Assembly (NCBI GenBank): GCA_902523615.1
Contig: CABYZW010000004.1
Span: 1-64,000 of the forward strand
From: an uncultured Pelagibacteraceae bacterium
Lineage (GTDB): Bacteria > Pseudomonadota > Alphaproteobacteria > Pelagibacterales > Pelagibacteraceae
DNA: 64,000 nt
Direction: 5' to 3'
Shown here one piece after another: positions 22,147-31,768 of the stretch. How positions within the stretch are numbered: the first letter of the stretch is position 1; each line of letters opens with the position of its first letter. The translations under genes and the position numbers were made by a program. Under the pieces are notes generated by a model. That model did not search any database, was not told where the DNA came from, and saw nothing but the letters and a program-made list of their open reading frames with translations.

Positions 22147-23010
22147 ATGATGCAATTTAACTTATTTATTGAATTAATAAGGCTTAAAAAACCCATTGGA
22201 TATATGTTGCTTTTTTGGCCATGTGCCTGGGGACTTACAGCAGTTTTTGATTTTTCCTCAAAATTAAATGTTTATTTTTTTTATTTACTTCTTTTTTTTC
22301 TTGGTGCTGTTTTGATGCGATCAGCTGGTTGTATAGTTAATGACATATTAGACAAAAATTTTGACTCTAGAGTATCAAGAACTAAAAACAGACCTATTGC
22401 TTCAGAAAAAATTTCTATTAAACGAGGACTATTGTATGCGAGTTTTCTATGCTTATTAGCTTTCTTAATTTTAATTAATTTTAATTACTTTACAATAATA
22501 ATCGCTTTAGCCTCAATGCCTTTAGCATTCACTTATCCTTTAATGAAGAGATTTACTTATTGGCCACAGCTATTTTTAGGAATAACTTTTAATTATGGAC
22601 TAATTTTAGGTTGGTCTTCGATCAGCTCAAATGTTGAGTACATTCCTATAATATTCTATTTTGGAGCCATATTTTGGACACTTGGATACGACACTATATA
22701 TGGGTTTCAAGATATTAAAGACGATGAAATTATTGGGCTTAAATCAACATCAATAAAATTTAAGAATGATCCTTATACATTTTTGTACTTATGTTATTCA
22801 ATATTTACAATTAGCTTAATAGTAGTTGGGTATTTGTTAAAGATGAATATTTTTTATTATATCATGCTAGTTCCAGTAATTTTTCAAATGTTTTATTTAC
22901 AGTTGTATAAGTTAAACGTTTCCGATGCACCTATTTGTCTAAAAACTTTTAAATCAAATAATTTTTTAGGGATTTTAATATTCATTACATTAGTTGTAGG
23001 TAAAATATAA
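22147..23010 (+). CDS. ubiA: 4-hydroxybenzoate polyprenyltransferase
   Basis: LKKPIGYMLLFWPCAWGL, RSAGCIVNDILDKNFD, YDTIYGFQDIKDDEIIGLKSTS. Confidence 0.93.
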   Translation: MMQFNLFIELIRLKKPIGYMLLFWPCAWGLTAVFDFSSKLNVYFFYLLLFFLGAVLMRSAGCIVNDILDKNFDSRVSRTKNRPIASEKISIKRGLLYASFLCLLAFLILINFNYFTIIIALASMPLAFTYPLMKRFTYWPQLFLGITFNYGLILGWSSISSNVEYIPIIFYFGAIFWTLGYDTIYGFQDIKDDEIIGLKSTSIKFKNDPYTFLYLCYSIFTISLIVVGYLLKMNIFYYIMLVPVIFQMFYLQLYKLNVSDAPICLKTFKSNNFLGILIFITLVVGKI

Positions 23011-23011
23011 A

Positions 23012-24751
23012 ATGAATAACAAACAAATATTAAAAAGATTATACAAGGATTATACAAAGAAATATTTAAATAAAATTCTATTATCTGTTTTTTTTTCTAT
23101 TCTTTTAGCTGGAAGTACTTCTTCAGTGGCTTATTTATTAGATCCAGCTATAAAAGAACTTTTCATTAAAAAATCAGAAAATTTAATATTTATAATACCG
23201 GGACTAATAGTTTTAGCATTTTTGATAAAAGGAAGCTCATTATATTTAGCTAAAGTAATTATGATCAATGTTTCTGAGGAAGTAAGAAAAGATATTCAAA
23301 CCGATATGTTCGCATCTCTTGTCAAAGCAGACACTCAATTGATAGATAATAAACACTCAGGTAAATTCATTGGGAATTTGTTAAATGATGTCAATATGAT
23401 TGTAAACTTAATAAGCACTGCAATCTTAAATATCTTCAAAGATAGTCTTACGCTTTTAGGCTTATTAGCTGTCATGTTCTATCAAAATTGGAAACTTTCC
23501 CTGATAGCCATCGCAATGATACCTTTAGCTAGTATGGCAGCTAAGGTATTAGGAAAAAGAATGGGTAAAGTTTCAAATCAACAAATGCAACGCCATGGAA
23601 CCTTGGCATCTTATTTAATTGAAATTTTTAAAAACCATAAATTAATCAAAATTTTTCAAAAAGAAGAGTATGAAAAAAAAAGAGCTAATGAATTCATAGA
23701 TACATTAAAAGAATCAAATAGAAAAATTAATATAATTTTTGTTAGAGCATCTCCAATAATGGAGTCTCTTACAGGATTAATGATTGCATTAATAATATTT
23801 ATTTCAGCAAAACTAATAATGAAAGGTGAATTAGAAGTTAGTAATTTTTTTTCTTTTTTAGCTGCTATGATGTTAGCTTATCAGCCTGTTAGATCTCTAG
23901 CCACTTTAAATATAGCCATACAACAAGGATTGACTGGTGCAAAGAAAGTTATCCCTATCATAGATGAAATAAACCAAGTAAAAGATAAACAAGGTGCTGG
24001 TAATATTAATATTACTAATGGTGATATTAAATTTCAAAATGTTGAGTTCTCATATTCATCTGGTGAAAGAAAAATTTTAGGAGATATAAGTCTAGATATT
24101 CCAGGAAAAAAAATGACCGCTTTGGTAGGCTTAAGTGGTGCTGGAAAATCAACAATAATTAATCTTATTCCACGTTTCTATAATGTTATTAATGGAGATA
24201 TAAAAATTGATGGCCAATCAATATACGATACAACTCTTTATTCACTTCGAAAAAATATATCTTTTGTTAGTCAAGATACAACATTGTTCGACGATACAAT
24301 TAGAAACAATATATCTTATGCAAAAATTGACGCGACTAAGGATGAAATTGAAGAAGCAGCAAAATTTTCTTTTGCAGATGAATTTATAAATAAACTGCCA
24401 AAAAACTATGATACTCTAATTGGTGAGAATGGTGTCAAACTTTCTGGTGGAGAAAAACAGAGGTTATCTATTGCACGTGCAATTTTAAAAAAAAGTCCTA
24501 TAATTTTATTAGATGAGGCTACATCTTCTCTTGATGCTGAAACTGAGAATAAAATTCAAGAGGCAATTGCTTTTTTAACAAAAGGTCGGACTACGATTGT
24601 TATTGCTCACAGACTATCTACTATTCTAAATTCAGATAAAATTTATGTAATAAATAAAGGTAATGTTATTGGTGAGGGAAATCATGAGGAACTGATAGGC
24701 TATTCCAAAGAATATAAAAATTTTTATGAAAAACAGATTAAAAAAACATAA
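23012..24751 (+). CDS. msbA: ABC transporter ATP-binding/permease, lipid A flippase MsbA-like
   Basis: Fused TMD-NBD; GLSGAGKSTIINLIPRFY, LSGGEKQRLSIARAIL; followed by LPS genes. Confidence 0.88.
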   Translation: MNNKQILKRLYKDYTKKYLNKILLSVFFSILLAGSTSSVAYLLDPAIKELFIKKSENLIFIIPGLIVLAFLIKGSSLYLAKVIMINVSEEVRKDIQTDMFASLVKADTQLIDNKHSGKFIGNLLNDVNMIVNLISTAILNIFKDSLTLLGLLAVMFYQNWKLSLIAIAMIPLASMAAKVLGKRMGKVSNQQMQRHGTLASYLIEIFKNHKLIKIFQKEEYEKKRANEFIDTLKESNRKINIIFVRASPIMESLTGLMIALIIFISAKLIMKGELEVSNFFSFLAAMMLAYQPVRSLATLNIAIQQGLTGAKKVIPIIDEINQVKDKQGAGNINITNGDIKFQNVEFSYSSGERKILGDISLDIPGKKMTALVGLSGAGKSTIINLIPRFYNVINGDIKIDGQSIYDTTLYSLRKNISFVSQDTTLFDDTIRNNISYAKIDATKDEIEEAAKFSFADEFINKLPKNYDTLIGENGVKLSGGEKQRLSIARAILKKSPIILLDEATSSLDAETENKIQEAIAFLTKGRTTIVIAHRLSTILNSDKIYVINKGNVIGEGNHEELIGYSKEYKNFYEKQIKKT

Positions 24752-26004
24752 TGCTCTTCATTTACAGATTTTTAATTAATTTTATATTCATATTATCACC
24801 TTTAATTATAAGTTTAAGACTAATTAAAAAAAAAGAAGATATTAAAAGATTTAAAGAAAAATTTTGTTTTTTTACAAAAAAAAGGGTCAAAGGTAATCTA
24901 ATTTGGTTTCATGGAGCTAGTGTAGGGGAAATTAAAAGTATAGTTCCAGTTTTAGAAAAAATTCAAGAAAACAAAAATGTCAATCAAATTTTAATTACCT
25001 CAAATACTCTTAGTTCATCAAAAATTGTTGAAAAACTAAATTTAAAAAAAATAACTCATCAATTTTTTCCTATTGATACAAATTATTTATCAAATGTTTT
25101 TTTAAATTATTGGAGACCATCTCTTGTTTTTTTTATCGACTCAGAAATTTGGCCAAATACTTTTTTAAATTTAAAGAAAAAAAGAATCCCTGTTGGTCTT
25201 GTAAATGGAAGAATTACAAAAAAAACTTTTCAAAGATGGAAAATGTTTCCAAATTTTTCTGAAAAATTGTTTAATAACTTTAGTTTATGTTTATCTTCAA
25301 GTATTGAGTCGAAAAAATTTTTACAAAAACTTGGAGCTAAAAATGTGAAATTTATTGGTAATCTCAAATTTACGCAATCTAATGAAATAATGATTGAACA
25401 AAAAAGTAAGATAAAAAAATTTTTTTCCTTAAAAAAAATATGGTGTGCCTCCAGTACCCACGATACAGAAGAATATTTGTGTGGAAAAGTTCATAAAGAA
25501 CTTAAAAAAAAACATAAAAATCTTTTAACAATAATTATACCTAGACATATTGAAAGATTAGATGAAATAAAAACGCAATTACATCAAATAAATCTCAAAA
25601 CATATTCTTTTCAATCAAATATAAAGATTAGTAAAGATACGGATATATTTATTGTTGACACTTACGGCAGATCTAATTCTTTTTATAATTATTGTAAAAC
25701 CGTGTTTTTAGGTGGATCAATAATAAACCATGGAGGACAAAATCCTCTAGAAGCTGCACGACATGGTTGCAAAATTCTTCATGGCCCGAATGTTAATAAT
25801 TTTAAGGAAATATATAAATTTTTAAAAAAAAATGGATTATCAAAAAAGATAAATAACCAAAAAGAGTTAATCCATTCTTTAAATTTACTTTTAAGTAAAA
25901 AAACTAATACTAAAATAATGCAAAAAAAAATAGTTGAAATTGGTCAAAAGATTTTAAAAAGAAGTTATGAAGAAATTAATTTGTTAATAAAAAATGAAAT
26001 TTAA
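24751..26004 (+). CDS. waaA: 3-deoxy-D-manno-octulosonic acid transferase
   Basis: IWFHGASVGEIKSIVPV, FFIDSEIWPNTFLNLKKKRIPVGLVNGR, GGQNPLEAARHGC. Confidence 0.92.
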   Translation: MLFIYRFLINFIFILSPLIISLRLIKKKEDIKRFKEKFCFFTKKRVKGNLIWFHGASVGEIKSIVPVLEKIQENKNVNQILITSNTLSSSKIVEKLNLKKITHQFFPIDTNYLSNVFLNYWRPSLVFFIDSEIWPNTFLNLKKKRIPVGLVNGRITKKTFQRWKMFPNFSEKLFNNFSLCLSSSIESKKFLQKLGAKNVKFIGNLKFTQSNEIMIEQKSKIKKFFSLKKIWCASSTHDTEEYLCGKVHKELKKKHKNLLTIIIPRHIERLDEIKTQLHQINLKTYSFQSNIKISKDTDIFIVDTYGRSNSFYNYCKTVFLGGSIINHGGQNPLEAARHGCKILHGPNVNNFKEIYKFLKKNGLSKKINNQKELIHSLNLLLSKKTNTKIMQKKIVEIGQKILKRSYEEINLLIKNEI

Positions 26005-26938
26005 AAAACCTAAATTTTGGGATTTAAAAAAACCAAATCTATTATCTTATCTTTTATTACCTTTAACTATTCCTGTCAGAATTAATAATTATTTTCTAAA
26101 AAAAAAAATAAAAAAAAAATTGAAAAATTTAAAAACTATATGTGTTGGAAATATCTACATTGGAGGTACAGGTAAGACATCAGTAGCTTTAAAGATATAT
26201 GAACTGCTAAGTGAATTAAAATTTAGTGTTTCTGTGGGAAAAAAATTTTATAAATCCCATATTGATGAAAAAATAATTTTAGAAAAAAAATCAAAATTAA
26301 TATGTTCAAAGAGCAGATTGGGCATAATTAATAAGGGGATAGAAACTAATCAAAATATTATAATTTTTGATGATGGTCTTCAGGATAAAAATATTTCATA
26401 TGATTTAGAATTTGTATGTTTTGATGCAGAAAATTGGATTGGAAATGGTCATCTAATTCCATCAGGCCCTTTAAGAGAAAAAATTTCAAGCTTAAAAAAA
26501 TATGATGCGGTTTTCTTAAAAAGCAACAATGAAGTTCAAAAGGAAATTATTGAAACAATTAAGATGATAAATCCAAATATCGAAATTTTTGAGATATTTT
26601 ATGAAATCTCAAATATAGACAATTTTGATACTTCAGATGATTACTTGATATTTTCAGGTATAGGAAACCCAAATAATTTTAAAAATACTTTATTAAGGTA
26701 TAATTTTAATATTAAGGAAGTAATAATTTTTCCAGATCATTATAATTATAATCAAAATGATATTAAAAAAATTAAATTACAAGCAAAAAAAATAAATGCA
26801 AAAATTATCACTACTGAGAAAGATTATGTAAGGATTTCAAAATCTGAAAATACCGATATAGATTTTATAGAGGTAGATTTAATAGTAAAAAATAGGACAA
26901 AGTTAATAGATTTTATTAAATTAAAAATAAATGAATAA
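25994..26938 (+). CDS. lpxK: Tetraacyldisaccharide 4'-kinase
   Basis: KTICVGNIYIGGTGKT, IIFDDGLQDKNI, HLIPSGPLREK. Confidence 0.92.
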   Translation: MKFKKPKFWDLKKPNLLSYLLLPLTIPVRINNYFLKKKIKKKLKNLKTICVGNIYIGGTGKTSVALKIYELLSELKFSVSVGKKFYKSHIDEKIILEKKSKLICSKSRLGIINKGIETNQNIIIFDDGLQDKNISYDLEFVCFDAENWIGNGHLIPSGPLREKISSLKKYDAVFLKSNNEVQKEIIETIKMINPNIEIFEIFYEISNIDNFDTSDDYLIFSGIGNPNNFKNTLLRYNFNIKEVIIFPDHYNYNQNDIKKIKLQAKKINAKIITTEKDYVRISKSENTDIDFIEVDLIVKNRTKLIDFIKLKINE

Positions 26939-27785
26939 TATCAAATACTTTTTACAATTCATAATTATAATTACCTTACTTTTAATCTATAAAATATTAG
27001 GATTAAAATATTCGAGTTTATTGTCAGGAAAAATTTTTACTTTTATAGGACCATTGTTTAGGTCAAATAAAATTAGTCATTCAAATTTAGAGATAGCTTT
27101 TCCAAAATTAAATAAACTGCAAAGAAAACATATCCTGAACAAGATGTGGTCTAACTATGGAAAAATATTTGCAGAATATGTTTTTATTAAAGACTTTAAA
27201 AAATCAGAAAACATTATTGTAGAAAATCAAGAAATCTTAAACTCAATTAAAATGAATTCCGAACCTGTGATTTTTATTTCTGGTCATTTTAATAATTTTG
27301 AACTAATGGCAATGCATATCGAGAAAACAGGAATAGATCTTGCAGCAGTATACAGACCATTAAACAATAAATTTCTCAATCCAATAATGGAGCAAATAAG
27401 AAAAAAATATATTTGCAAAAAACAAATTAAAAAAGGCATTTCAGGCACCAAAGAACTTCTTCAAAATTTTAAAAATGGTACATCTATAGCTTTAATGATT
27501 GATCAAAGAGTTTCCCAGGGAATTAAGGCTGATTTTTTCAATAAAGACGCATTAACTACAACTATTCCTGCTCAATTTGTAAAAAAATTTAAAGCTAAAG
27601 TTGTTCCTATTTATATTGAAAGAAAAAATGAAAAAAAAAGATTTAAGCTAAAGGTTCATAAACCTTTAGTATTTGAAAATGAGGACTCTATAGAGATGAT
27701 TACTCATAAATTAAACAAAATTTTGGAGGAAATGATAACAAAAAATCCTGAACAATGGATTTGGACACATAATAGATGGAAATAA
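26931..27785 (+). CDS. Lipid A biosynthesis lauroyl acyltransferase family (LpxL/HtrB-like)
   Basis: FISGHFNNFELMA, AAVYRPLNNKFLNPIME, ALMIDQRV, WIWTHNRWK. Confidence 0.9.
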   Translation: MNNIKYFLQFIIIITLLLIYKILGLKYSSLLSGKIFTFIGPLFRSNKISHSNLEIAFPKLNKLQRKHILNKMWSNYGKIFAEYVFIKDFKKSENIIVENQEILNSIKMNSEPVIFISGHFNNFELMAMHIEKTGIDLAAVYRPLNNKFLNPIMEQIRKKYICKKQIKKGISGTKELLQNFKNGTSIALMIDQRVSQGIKADFFNKDALTTTIPAQFVKKFKAKVVPIYIERKNEKKRFKLKVHKPLVFENEDSIEMITHKLNKILEEMITKNPEQWIWTHNRWK

Positions 27786-27792
27786 CTTAAGG

Positions 27793-27978
27793 TTAAGATT
27801 CTCTTTTAATTGAAGCTTCAATATAAGAATAATAAGGTTCCTGCAAATCTACGTTCCAATAACTTAAACTTTCTAGGGGAATTTTTTTTCCAGATATAGC
27901 ACAAATAACATGGTCTCCACGTTCTATTACCTCAAAATTGTTTGGTAAATATTTTAATTTAGCTAATTTTTTCAACAT
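27793..27978 (-). CDS. DUF2093 family protein
   Basis: YLPNNFEVIERGDHVICAISGKKIPLESLSYWNVDLQEPY. Start taken at internal Met (27978), avoiding overlap with purD. Confidence 0.75.
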   Translation of the reverse strand: MLKKLAKLKYLPNNFEVIERGDHVICAISGKKIPLESLSYWNVDLQEPYYSYIEASIKRES

Positions 27979-27999
27979 TTTTAGTTTATATATTCTTAT

Positions 28000-29265
28000 A
28001 TGAAAGTAGGAATAATAGGAAGTGGCGGTAGAGAGCATGCTTTGTGTGTATCATTGAAAAAATCGAGTAAAATTAGCAAAATCTTTTGCTTTCCAGGAAA
28101 TGCTGGTACAAATTCATTAGCAGAAAATGTCAATTTAGACATCAAAAATTTTGAAAAGCTAAAAAATTTTATAATAAATGAAAAAATTGAGATTGTTATT
28201 GTTGGTCCAGAAAAACCGTTAGTAGATGGAATTGAAGATTTTTTAAGAAAAAATAAAATTAAAGTATTCGGGCCTAGTAAAGTAGCTTCGCAATTAGAGG
28301 GTTCAAAAATTTTTACGAAAAAAATTTGTGAAAAATATAGTATACCAACAGCAAAATTTGGTATTTTCGAGTCATCGGATAAAGCAAAAAGATTCTTAGA
28401 TGAATGTTCACATCCTATTGTTGTAAAAGCAGACGGGTTAGCGTCGGGTAAAGGAGTATATATTTGTGAAAAAACAAAAGAGTCAAAAAATGCTGTAGAG
28501 GAAATTTTTCAAGGTAAGTTTGGAAAAGCTGAAAATGTTTTAATTGAAGAGTTTCTAGAAGGTGAAGAGATGAGTTTTTTTATTGTTTCTGATGGTAAAA
28601 CTTACAAAGAATTTGGAACAGCCCAAGACCACAAACGGGTACTAGAAGGAGATAAGGGTAAAAATACTGGTGGTATGGGGGCTTATTCACCTTCAAGATT
28701 AGAGACTGATGAATTGAGAAAAAAAATTTTAAATAAGATAATTGAACCAACACTTATAGCATTAAGAGAATTAAATACTTGTTATAAAGGTTTTTTATAT
28801 GCAGGTCTAATAATAGTCAAAGGAGAACCATTTTTAATTGAATATAATGTCAGGATGGGCGACCCTGAATGCCAAACAATTCTTCCAAGACTCAAAAATG
28901 ATTTTGGAGAAATCATCAATGCAGTTGTAACTGAGGAATTAAACTCACTAAATATCGATTGGAGTGATGATAAAAGTTTATGTCTTGTAGTTTGCTCAAA
29001 AGGTTATCCAGATAAATACGAAGATAATGTAGAAATTAAAAATTTAAACCAAATTAATTTAAAAGATAATGAATATATTTTCCATGCAGGTACTAAAGTA
29101 ATTAACTCTAAAGTTTTTTCCAGTGGTGGTAGAGTTTTGAACTTTGTAGTAAAATCAAATGACTTTAAAAAATCCAGAGAAAAAGCCATAGACCTAATAA
29201 AAGAATTAAACTGGGAGAATGGGTTTTTTAGGAAGGACATAGGGCATAAAGTGATAGACAAATGA
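28000..29265 (+). CDS. purD: Phosphoribosylamine--glycine ligase
   Basis: MKVGIIGSGGREHAL, VVKADGLASGKGVYI, NVRMGDPECQ. Confidence 0.97.
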   Translation: MKVGIIGSGGREHALCVSLKKSSKISKIFCFPGNAGTNSLAENVNLDIKNFEKLKNFIINEKIEIVIVGPEKPLVDGIEDFLRKNKIKVFGPSKVASQLEGSKIFTKKICEKYSIPTAKFGIFESSDKAKRFLDECSHPIVVKADGLASGKGVYICEKTKESKNAVEEIFQGKFGKAENVLIEEFLEGEEMSFFIVSDGKTYKEFGTAQDHKRVLEGDKGKNTGGMGAYSPSRLETDELRKKILNKIIEPTLIALRELNTCYKGFLYAGLIIVKGEPFLIEYNVRMGDPECQTILPRLKNDFGEIINAVVTEELNSLNIDWSDDKSLCLVVCSKGYPDKYEDNVEIKNLNQINLKDNEYIFHAGTKVINSKVFSSGGRVLNFVVKSNDFKKSREKAIDLIKELNWENGFFRKDIGHKVIDK

Positions 29266-29828
29266 GAATTATTGGAGGAAATTTTAAGGGAAAAAAAATT
29301 ACTCTACCTATTGATAAAAATACAAGACCATTAAGAGATCTTGTAAAAGAGTCAATTTTTAATCTAATTGTTCACTCCAAAATCTTAAATTGTAAAACAC
29401 AAGGTGCAAATATCTTAGATTTATTTTCAGGCTCTGGATCTTTTGGTTTAGAGTGTTACTCAAGAGGTGCCAAAAAAGTTCTTTTTATAGAAAATTACCC
29501 AAAAGTTCTAAAAATTTTGAAAAAGAATATTAGGTCAATTAGTGGAGAGCAAAGTTGTAAAATTATTGAGGAAGACTGCTTCACCATTTTTGAGAAAAAA
29601 AATTTAATCCAGGATAAGTTTGATTTAATTTTTATTGATCCACCTTATAAAGAAAAAAAAATAAATTTCTTATTAGATAAAATTTCTATAAATAAAATTT
29701 TAAATAACAATGGTTTAGTAATTATTCATAGACATCAAAAAGACGATATTGAAATATTAAATAAATTAAAGATTTTAGATCAACGTTCATACGGTATATC
29801 AAAGATTATTATAGGAACTATAATTTAA
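29262..29828 (+). CDS. rsmD: 16S rRNA (guanine966-N2)-methyltransferase
   Basis: MRIIGGNFKGKKI, RPLRDLVKESIFN, NILDLFSGSGSFGLE, FIDPPYK. Confidence 0.94.
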   Translation: MRIIGGNFKGKKITLPIDKNTRPLRDLVKESIFNLIVHSKILNCKTQGANILDLFSGSGSFGLECYSRGAKKVLFIENYPKVLKILKKNIRSISGEQSCKIIEEDCFTIFEKKNLIQDKFDLIFIDPPYKEKKINFLLDKISINKILNNNGLVIIHRHQKDDIEILNKLKILDQRSYGISKIIIGTII

Positions 29829-30976
29829 AATAATTTTTTTGTTTCAGTTTTAATTAGTTCTACAGCTGGTTGGTTATAAGGATTAATATTCATTGCTCTT
29901 CCAATTAATATTGTTTCTAACATAAAAAAAGTAAACAGTGTTCCCAAAGTTTCCTCATTTCTTTTTGAAATAAAAAAACTTCTGAAAGGCATTTTTTTTT
30001 GTTTAAAAACTTTCTGAGTGGCTTTAAATTGTGCTAACTTAATATCCTCTATATTTTTATCTCTAAGATATGAGTGAGAATTTAATATTTCTTTATTTCT
30101 TATTTTATTAGTTACATTTTCTTTAACAAAAAAAAATGTGTAAAAATTGTTCTTTTTTCCTGCTAGATAAAGTTGCATTAAGCTGTGGTTATCTTTTGGC
30201 ATGTTCGAAACAATTGGTAGTATTCCCTTATTACTTTTTCCTAAACTCTCAGCTACTAATTGTTGGTACCAATAAAATAAGTCTGAAGATTTTTGATCAT
30301 AATTTAAAATAATTGAGTTAGTTTTATTATTTCTTTGTAAATCTAATATACTAGAAACATTTTTAACTAACGAATTTAAAAACTTTTTGTTTTTTATTAA
30401 ATTATTTAATTGTCTAAACTTTAGACAATTAAGGCCCATTATTTCAGCAGGTAGCATTCCAACTTCAGAAAGAACTGAATATCTTCCACCAATAAAATTA
30501 TTATGATGTATTACTTCAGACTTTAACTTTTTGGCCAGTGAATTCAAATAACTCTCTTTATTTTCAGTTATAAAAATATTTTTTTGATTTTTTTTCGAGT
30601 AAAAATTTACATTAGTAATTGTTTCAAGAGTATTTCCAGATTTAGAAACTATAAGATTTAAACTTTTTTTTCTTGCTTTAAATTTATCATCACTTAAATC
30701 ATCAATAAAAATAAAATTTTTATTGATACATCCTTTAAAAAAATTATAAATCGAGCGAGTACCCAAAGAAGAACCACCGATCCCAATTAAATTTATATTT
30801 TTATATTTTTTTAATTTAGTGACTAAGTTTTTACTATAAGAATTTTTATATGAATTTTTAAAAGACTCTATCAGTGGATTTTTTGTAGAAATTAATTCTT
30901 TAACTAGATCGACTATTTTTTTTTTAGGTTTTCTACTATTAAAATTTTTCAAATAAATATTTTTAGATATATTCAT
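29825..30976 (-). CDS. pgi: Glucose-6-phosphate isomerase (short form)
   Basis: LIGIGGSSLGTRSIYNF, VSKSGNTLETI, GGRYSVLSEVGMLPAE, NPYNQPAVELIKTETKK. Confidence 0.9.
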   Translation of the reverse strand: MNISKNIYLKNFNSRKPKKKIVDLVKELISTKNPLIESFKNSYKNSYSKNLVTKLKKYKNINLIGIGGSSLGTRSIYNFFKGCINKNFIFIDDLSDDKFKARKKSLNLIVSKSGNTLETITNVNFYSKKNQKNIFITENKESYLNSLAKKLKSEVIHHNNFIGGRYSVLSEVGMLPAEIMGLNCLKFRQLNNLIKNKKFLNSLVKNVSSILDLQRNNKTNSIILNYDQKSSDLFYWYQQLVAESLGKSNKGILPIVSNMPKDNHSLMQLYLAGKKNNFYTFFFVKENVTNKIRNKEILNSHSYLRDKNIEDIKLAQFKATQKVFKQKKMPFRSFFISKRNEETLGTLFTFFMLETILIGRAMNINPYNQPAVELIKTETKKLF

Positions 30977-31290
30977 TAATTCTTAATTTTTTCTAAAATA
31001 TTCTTTTCGATTTTATTAAAATCACTACTGTTGCTTGATGTGTTTACTATACTCCTGTTTTTATTAATAAGTTCCTGAATTTGATTTGACGAAATTGTTA
31101 CTTGTTTTTTTTCACTCCCCTCTGGAGTAGGCAATTCGTTAAATTCTGGTGGTAAAACAAGTGGATTTTTTTTTTCAACTAAAAATTCATCTGCTCCCTC
31201 TGATTTTTTTTTTAAAGATAGTCCGTCTTTCATTGATGAACAACCTGCTAAAAAAAACGAAATTATGACTATTATAAAAAATTTAAACAT
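30976..31290 (-). CDS. Lipoprotein, DUF3035/BamF-like
   Basis: Lipobox LAGCSS; GADEFLVEKKNPLVLPPEFNELPTPE resembles the BamF/DUF3035 core. Confidence 0.6.
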   Translation of the reverse strand: MFKFFIIVIISFFLAGCSSMKDGLSLKKKSEGADEFLVEKKNPLVLPPEFNELPTPEGSEKKQVTISSNQIQELINKNRSIVNTSSNSSDFNKIEKNILEKIKN

Positions 31291-31768
31291 TTTTCCTTCT
31301 AAATAAATCAGAGCAAATTATTAAAATTACTCCGACTGTAATAAATATATCAGCTACATTAAATATAAACCAATGAAAATTATTAATATATATATCTATA
31401 AAATCAGGTACAGCTGAGTAATAAAGTCTATCTGCAATATTTCCAAACGAGCCACCAGCAATAATTGCATAACTAAGTTTTTCAAAACCTTTTGACTTAG
31501 CCATTAAAAAAATAATTATCAAAGTAATTAAAATAATAAAAGAAGTTAAGATATCATAATATAATTTCTGATCAAAAGATAGTAGTCCAAAGGCAATACC
31601 CTCATTCCATATTAAATTTATATTTAAAAATTTAGATGTGAACAAATTAGAGGATAAATTTGTTTCACTTTTTAAAATAACATAGAATTTTGAAATTCTA
31701 TCTAAAGAAAAAATAATTATTATTATAAAGATACAAACAAAAAAATTTTTTTTTAGATATTCTGGCAT
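31283..31768 (-). CDS. lspA: Lipoprotein signal peptidase
   Basis: LDRISKFYV, GGSFGNIADRLYYSAVPDFID, FNVADIFITVG. Confidence 0.93.
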   Translation of the reverse strand: MPEYLKKNFFVCIFIIIIIFSLDRISKFYVILKSETNLSSNLFTSKFLNINLIWNEGIAFGLLSFDQKLYYDILTSFIILITLIIIFLMAKSKGFEKLSYAIIAGGSFGNIADRLYYSAVPDFIDIYINNFHWFIFNVADIFITVGVILIICSDLFRRKNV

